This document shows, one piece after another, positions 59,661-64,000 of a stretch of DNA of 64,000 nucleotides (its first letter is position 1; each line of letters begins with the position of its first letter). Both the position numbers and the translations under genes were made by a program. The stretch is from Odiellus spinosus (taxonomy: Eukaryota > Arthropoda > Arachnida > Opiliones > Phalangiidae), in assembly GCA_963920705.1 (NCBI GenBank), contig OY987233.1:14309459-14373458 (forward strand). The letters run 5' to 3'. Below the pieces are notes generated by a model. It worked only from the letters and a program-made list of their open reading frames with translations. It was not told where the DNA came from and searched no databases.

Positions 59661-60582
59661 AATAAATTCAAAAAGCTGTTCCATTTTTAGCTCCAAGTTT
59701 CCCATTAATATTATGAATTTTGATGAATTTGAGGCTTAAAAAGATTACGAACTTTAGCGAATTTTATTTAATTAATAGTTCCCGGTATAAAGATCAAAGC
59801 GGATATATTTCTGGGAAGAGTTTCAATACGCCCACGCTCTGTCGATTGTTCGTTACTTCTTTGACCCGATAAGCTTAAGTAGAATTTCATACTAGGGCGA
59901 TTTTGTGAAAAATGAATATATATTTGAAGACTTTTTCCTAGAATTCGGTTTAAGGATATCCCTGGTAAATGTGGGACCTTTTTCATCGATTTTATTTATG
60001 TCCGGAGTTGCAAGTTTAACTATTAAAGGGATAGTGACACTCATTTCAATTTTAGTTCATTCTAATAAGGCTGGAACTAAATTTCAAAAATTTAATAGTG
60101 TTTGATATGGAGCATGAAAAAATTAAAATATCTAAAGACAGACGAAGAAAATGTTGACAGCGGCACTTTAAGTAAAAGCATATACTTGAAACTGTAAATT
60201 AGTTCTTGTTATCATCGATTTCATTATGTTAACAATTACAAAAGGTATATATTTAAATGTGTACGTTGATTTAAGCAACCAAGGGACCATAATATCTTTT
60301 GAGAGAGTTCAAAGATACAAGTATATTAGTCTTGATGTTAAAGTATTTGTATATCTTTGCAAATTATAAAGGGGGATTTATGCTTCCATTGTTCTCCCGT
60401 AGATACTTAGGGTGCGGAGCTTAAATATCAACCTACGTTTCCCATTGGTTGACAATTAAAACTCCCCTAAAGCGTGACGTCATCAAAATCGCTCATTTCC
60501 TTAGAACTTGTATTATTATTATTTCACAAAACTCTATTCAAAATATAATAGGTCTTTATCATCGGTTAAATATGTTAAAATG
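59661..60582. other. Non-coding region with a short TTAA-ended MITE
   Basis: About 60023-60172 begins TTAAAGGGATAGTGACACTC and ends GTTGACAGCGGCACTTTAA, inverted ends like the R1 subfamilies around a 110-bp core. The rest is unique. Confidence 0.5.
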
Positions 60583-60865
60583 TAAAGGGAGGCTGTCACA
60601 GATGTTTCATGAACTCAAAATGGAATTGAGTAGCATTTTCGGAAAGATCGTTAAAAAAAGATTCAAAATATATGTACTTATGTCGCAGAAAAAAATTACA
60701 GCGAAGTAAAAATACGAATTTTATAAGCGCCACTTTTGAAATTTTTAAAATTAAGTTACCACGATATTACGTCATCACTATGGTTGCCTGATTTCGCTAT
60801 TGTAGAGCCTACAGTTGCACCAGTCGATTTCACGCGGTCTTTTTCTTATAAGTACTTAATACAGA
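60583..60865 (+). mobile_element. R1 dispersed repeat, copy 11
   Basis: Starts AAAGGGAGGCTGTCACAG and contains ATTTTCGGAAAGATCGTTAA, TACGTCATCACTATGGTTGC and TTTCGCTATTGTAGAGCC, ending near GTACTTAATACAG. Confidence 0.85.
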
Positions 60866-61589
60866 ATTTATTTGATTAAATTTTTCCTATTTTTGTTGAA
60901 ATTGTCTTTTACCTCATTGGCTAAGCCGATTTCTTTCATTAATCTATTCTCGTAATGAAAAGTAAAACTGACGTCACACGTATGTAAAAGCTGCCTCACG
61001 ATTTTTCAATATCTTGTGACTAAATTTGCGATTAACCTTTAAAACTTAAATATCCCTTTAAATTTCAAAATTCTCCAATTATTTCAGTACAATTTAAATT
61101 ATTTCACTTTGAAATAACAACAGAGTCAAAGTTATACCTTAACTAAATGTTTAATATTTATTTAATATAAATTCAAGCATTTTATAGCTTTTGCCCGTTG
61201 TCAAATCCCGTTGAAATTCGCGTTAAATATCGATTAAACTTTAAATTATACAAATTATTACATTTAATTTTATGTCATCTTAAGTTATAGTAAATTAATG
61301 ATATTAGGAAAAATAAAGATTGCATGCCATTATTATTTAATCACTTCCTTGAAAATGCTATAAGCTCTCAGTATTGTGATAAAATTAAAACGAAATCCAT
61401 CCGTTATGGGCTTAATGATACGCCACGTGTTTTAATGAAGTCTCGAAAATTAATTAGTACCGCTTTTTGGAGGTTTAATTAATATACCAATGGAACCCTA
61501 CCGTTCGTTGTTAATTATCATTTAAAAGGGAAAATGTAATTACCCGACAACCAGTTATATTTAAAAAAACAACTCGATTTAATATACAA
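60866..61589. other. Non-coding region
   Basis: AT-rich unique DNA with nothing recognised. Confidence 0.4.
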
Positions 61590-61765
61590 ATCAAACACGT
61601 GAGCAGCAAATATTTTAAAATACATTTTGTGCTCAAAAGTTTGAGCAGCAAATTTTAATATGCAAATCAAACACGTGAACAGCAAATTTTAATATGCAAA
61701 TCAAACACGTGAACAGCAAATTTTAATATGCAAATCAAACGCATGAGCAGCAAATTTAATTTGTA
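61590..61765 (+). repeat. 34-bp tandem array with ATGCAAATCAAACACGTGA
   Basis: About four to five copies. Each good unit holds the octamer ATGCAAAT (POU-domain consensus) five bases from CACGTG (E-box). It may be a chance satellite or a homotypic enhancer; it lies about 1.4 kb upstream of the ephrin-like exon. Confidence 0.75.
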
Positions 61766-61798
61766 CAAATAAATCACTATTAATTGCAATGTCCGTCC

Positions 61799-61950
61799 GT
61801 GCATACGTCCGTAACCTTTTCCAGAATGTTCTAGAAGGTTCCAAAAAAGTCTGGAGAAGTCCAGAAAATTCTAGAAAGTGATTGAAAGTTCTAGAAAGCT
61901 CTGGAAAATTTCGGGTAAAATTCTAGAAAATTCTGGAAAATTTCTATACC
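61799..61950 (+). repeat. HSE-like dispersed repeat, copy 2
   Basis: Opens GCATACGTCCGTAAC as at 2221. AGAATGTTCTAGAAGGTTCC (61823-61842) is four perfectly alternating nGAAn/nTTCn pentamers, the canonical heat-shock element. Further GAA/TTC blocks continue to about 61945. Confidence 0.65.
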
Positions 61951-62499
61951 TTAACAGTTTTTTAATTATTACCCACTTCTGTCAATAAAACAGAGTAATG
62001 ACATTGGGACACCATTTACTGGTTTTTAGCCTATTTGATGAAACAACCCATTTAGACCAACTATGCCCAATTAAACTTCAAATGTCATTGAATTCCCAGA
62101 ATTTCACGAATATTTTTAAATTACACTGAATTTTTAATTTATTTCCTGAGACTTCGAGGTTTGTATGAACCCTGTCATTTAAGCTTTGTTTCCAACGTAT
62201 TTATTACTGTCAGAAGACCAATATAAAAAACTAACAATTTCCAACGATTTTTCAATGAAATTAATAATCTGAACTAAAAGTTTGTCTTATCTAAAGCAGG
62301 CTTTAGAAATGCCAATACAAATTTACATAATAATTGCCGGATATTTTAGCAAACGTAAAAAAACAGCACCATAATCTAGTAATATTTATTAAAAGTTTAA
62401 AACTGAAATAAAAAACAACTTCAAGTTTAAGAATGTTGCTTAGAAACACCCCTCTAAAACTTAAACATGGATTCGTCCCACACACAAGTTTCCTAGTCA
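61951..62499. other. Non-coding region
   Basis: Unique AT-rich DNA upstream of the promoter-like stretch; nothing recognised. Confidence 0.4.
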
Positions 62500-63088
62500 G
62501 GCGCTTTTCACGATAGATAGCGCGCGAATCTCTCGTCCGAAGTCTAGCACGTTTTTCACGCCATTGGTTAAAGCGACGCGTGACGTCACCGATCTACGAC
62601 TAGGGCCGGTTTTCAAGCCAAATATTTCGCCTCTCTCATCTCTCCCATTCGGTTTGAGTCGCGCGTTCGTTGAACGTAGAGTTTGTGTCTCCTCGTTAGG
62701 AGTAACGCCGACGTTTCGACCAAAAAAATATTATTATTATAAATTTATTAATCGTATTAAATTCGTGAGTTTAAAATTAAATGTAAATTAATGTCGAGTT
62801 AATTGATAGTCATGCCGAAATTACGTCATCAGTGTTGTTGGAACTTTTAAAGCAGTGTTCAATTTTTTTTCGAAAAATTATTTCGGCTGTGAAATTTTTA
62901 CGGACGCCGTCAAAAACATTTTTTTTGGAAACATCGACGGCAAATACCGTTGTCGTTAAGCGGGAAATTTTGAACGCGTTAGCCGTTGGTTTTAAAAGCG
63001 ATTCATCGTGGATTTTATTAATATTTTGATATAAAAAGACTTCAACCTCAACTTCGACAAGAACCTGAAATTTAAAATTCAATCAAAA
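62500..63088 (+). promoter_or_regulatory. Promoter and 5' UTR candidate of the ephrin-like gene
   Basis: This stretch is richer in CG dinucleotides than the rest of the window (TAGCGCGCGAATC, GAGTCGCGCGTTCG). It has an inverted CCAAT box (62563-62567), a perfect CRE-type TGACGTCA (62581-62588), a second half-match TTACGTCA (62821-62828) and an overlapping initiator-like TCAGTG (62829-62834). Open frames of 65-75 codons in it do not resemble proteins and are more likely 5' UTR. The start site of transcription is not determined. Confidence 0.45.
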
Positions 63089-63192
63089 ATGCCTTGGATT
63101 TTGGTATTTTTCTTGTTGGCTATTTTGGACAAAATCACCGACGTTGCTTGTATGCGGTTAGCTGATATTTATTGGAACGCTTCGAACCCAGT
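63089..63192 (+). CDS. Ephrin-like gene, first coding exon (partial at window edge)
   Basis: An ATG in arthropod-style context (CAAAAATG) opens 34 complete codons plus 2 nt and runs into a consensus donor GTAAGT at 63193. The peptide begins MPWILVFFLLAIL, a hydrophobic signal peptide, and ends with ADIYWNASNP. YWN-S/T-SNP is the hallmark at the start of the ephrin receptor-binding domain. Ephrins are secreted, membrane-anchored ligands of Eph receptor tyrosine kinases used in axon guidance and boundary formation. Only the signal peptide and first domain residues are here; the rest must lie to the right, beyond a repeat-filled intron. The match is short, but signal peptide, signature and splice donor agree. 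The alternative is an unrelated secreted protein with a chance YWNASNP. Confidence 0.72.
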
Positions 63193-64000
63193 GTAAGTTT
63201 AATTGAATTTAAATTAAATTAGCTTAGAAGTTGTGGAATTTTAAGGTTTGATTGTCTAAATTAAGCGAAATAATGGAAAAATAGGGGGTGTATTAAACTT
63301 AGGGTTTAAAATGATTATTTCAACTGCGTGCATATGTAAAAATTAATTTAAATAATTGGAAAATTATACGGTACTGATAAGGCTTGGGTTAGATTTGGTG
63401 GTTTTGGTTTGGCTTCAGTTAGGAAGGTTAGGTTAAAGGTTAGAATGGGTTCAGTTAGGTTTGAAGGTCATAGCTTGGGTTCTGTTAGGTTTAAAGGTCA
63501 TAGCTTGGGTTCTGTTGGGTTTAAAGGTCATAGCTTTAGTTCTGTTAGCTTTAAAGGTCGTAGCTTGGGTTCTGTTAGGTTTAAAGGTCGTAGCTTGGGT
63601 TCTGTTAGGTTTAAAGGTCGTAGCTTGGGTTCTGTTAGGTTTAAAGGTCGTAGCTTGGGTTCTGTTAGGTTTAAAGGTCGTAGCTTGGGTTCTGTTAGGT
63701 TTAAAGGTCGTAGCTTGGGTTCTGTTAGGTTTAAAGGTCGTAGCTTGGGTTCTGTTAGGTTTAAAGGTCGTAGCTTGGGTTCTGTTAGGTTTAAAGGTCG
63801 TAGCTTGGGTTCTGTTAGGTTTAAAGGTCGTAGCTTGGGTTCTGTTAGGTTTAAAGGTCGTAGCTTGGGTTCTGTTAGGTTTAAAGGTCGTAGCTTGGGT
63901 TCTGTTAGGTTTGAAGGTTATAGCTTGGGTTCTGTTAGGTTTGAAGGTTATAGCTTGGGTTCTGTTAGGTTTGAAGGTTATAGCTTGGGTTCTGTTAGGT
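63193..64000 (+). repeat. Start of ephrin-like intron 1 with a 30-bp minisatellite
   Basis: After the donor at 63193 about 200 bp of unique AT-rich sequence follows. From about 63412 a 30-bp unit containing TAGCTTGGGTTCTGTTAGG repeats to the window end (about 19 copies). The earliest copies vary, the middle ones carry AAAGGTCG, and the last three carry GAAGGTTA, so at least two homogenised subtypes adjoin. The array continues past the window. Confidence 0.85.

Overview
The window looks like AT-rich nuclear DNA from an animal, probably an arthropod or another invertebrate. There are no operons or bacterial-style genes. Most of it is non-coding, filled with many short-period satellites (24-34 bp units), dispersed MITE-like repeats and foldback elements. 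Two features have clear coding content: a large palindromic mobile element in the middle, and the first coding exon of an ephrin-like gene at the right edge. The ephrin exon (signal peptide plus the YWNASNP signature, then a consensus splice donor) is the best evidence that the host is an animal.

The centrepiece is 23445-34996, an approximately 11.55 kb near-perfect palindrome. Two arms of about 5.76 kb meet at a 33-nt spacer that itself holds a 7-bp-stem hairpin. Each arm carries one copy of the same two-exon gene, transcribed outward from the centre. It encodes a 1259-aa family-B DNA polymerase of the protein-primed/viral type (DNA_pol_B_2-like), with three N-terminal C2H2 zinc fingers, a further zinc finger, and an endonuclease VII-like Cys/His module inserted between exonuclease motifs I and II. 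All exonuclease and polymerase signature motifs are intact in both copies. The palindrome is bounded by a short direct repeat, AGGA (extendable to AGGAGA), which looks like a target-site duplication. I could find no integrase, packaging ATPase, maturation protease or capsid gene, so this is not a standard Polinton/Maverick or adintovirus. It looks like a polymerase-only, fully palindromic self-replicating element, possibly integrated from a head-to-head dimer.

Left side (1-23444): AT-rich intergenic DNA; several copies of a dispersed TTAA-ended repeat (called R1 here); a cluster of TTTCCCGCCAAA motifs resembling E2F sites at 8.1-8.8 kb; tandem arrays at 10.6-11.4, 17.3-17.9 and 19.9-21.3 kb; a second MITE family (M2) at 13.8 and 15.5 kb; foldback elements; and a diverged tandem block at 22.1-22.7 kb built from a recurrent CGCGCTGTAAAC-type motif.

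Right side (34997-64000): a foldback MITE next to the element, a compound M2 copy, a roughly 2.6 kb array of a 26-bp satellite (38.7-41.3 kb) abutting a 29-bp satellite with a CG-rich core, further arrays at 44.8, 46.3-47.2, 48.9, 53.7 and 61.6 kb, and at least seven more R1 copies. From about 62.5 kb a CpG-richer promoter-like stretch leads into ephrin-like exon 1 (63089-63192). The start of its intron 1 is occupied by a 30-bp minisatellite that runs off the window.

All calls come from reading the sequence. Arm identity was checked by identical translations and by spot comparison of nucleotides, not by exhaustive alignment. Repeat boundaries are approximate unless stated otherwise.
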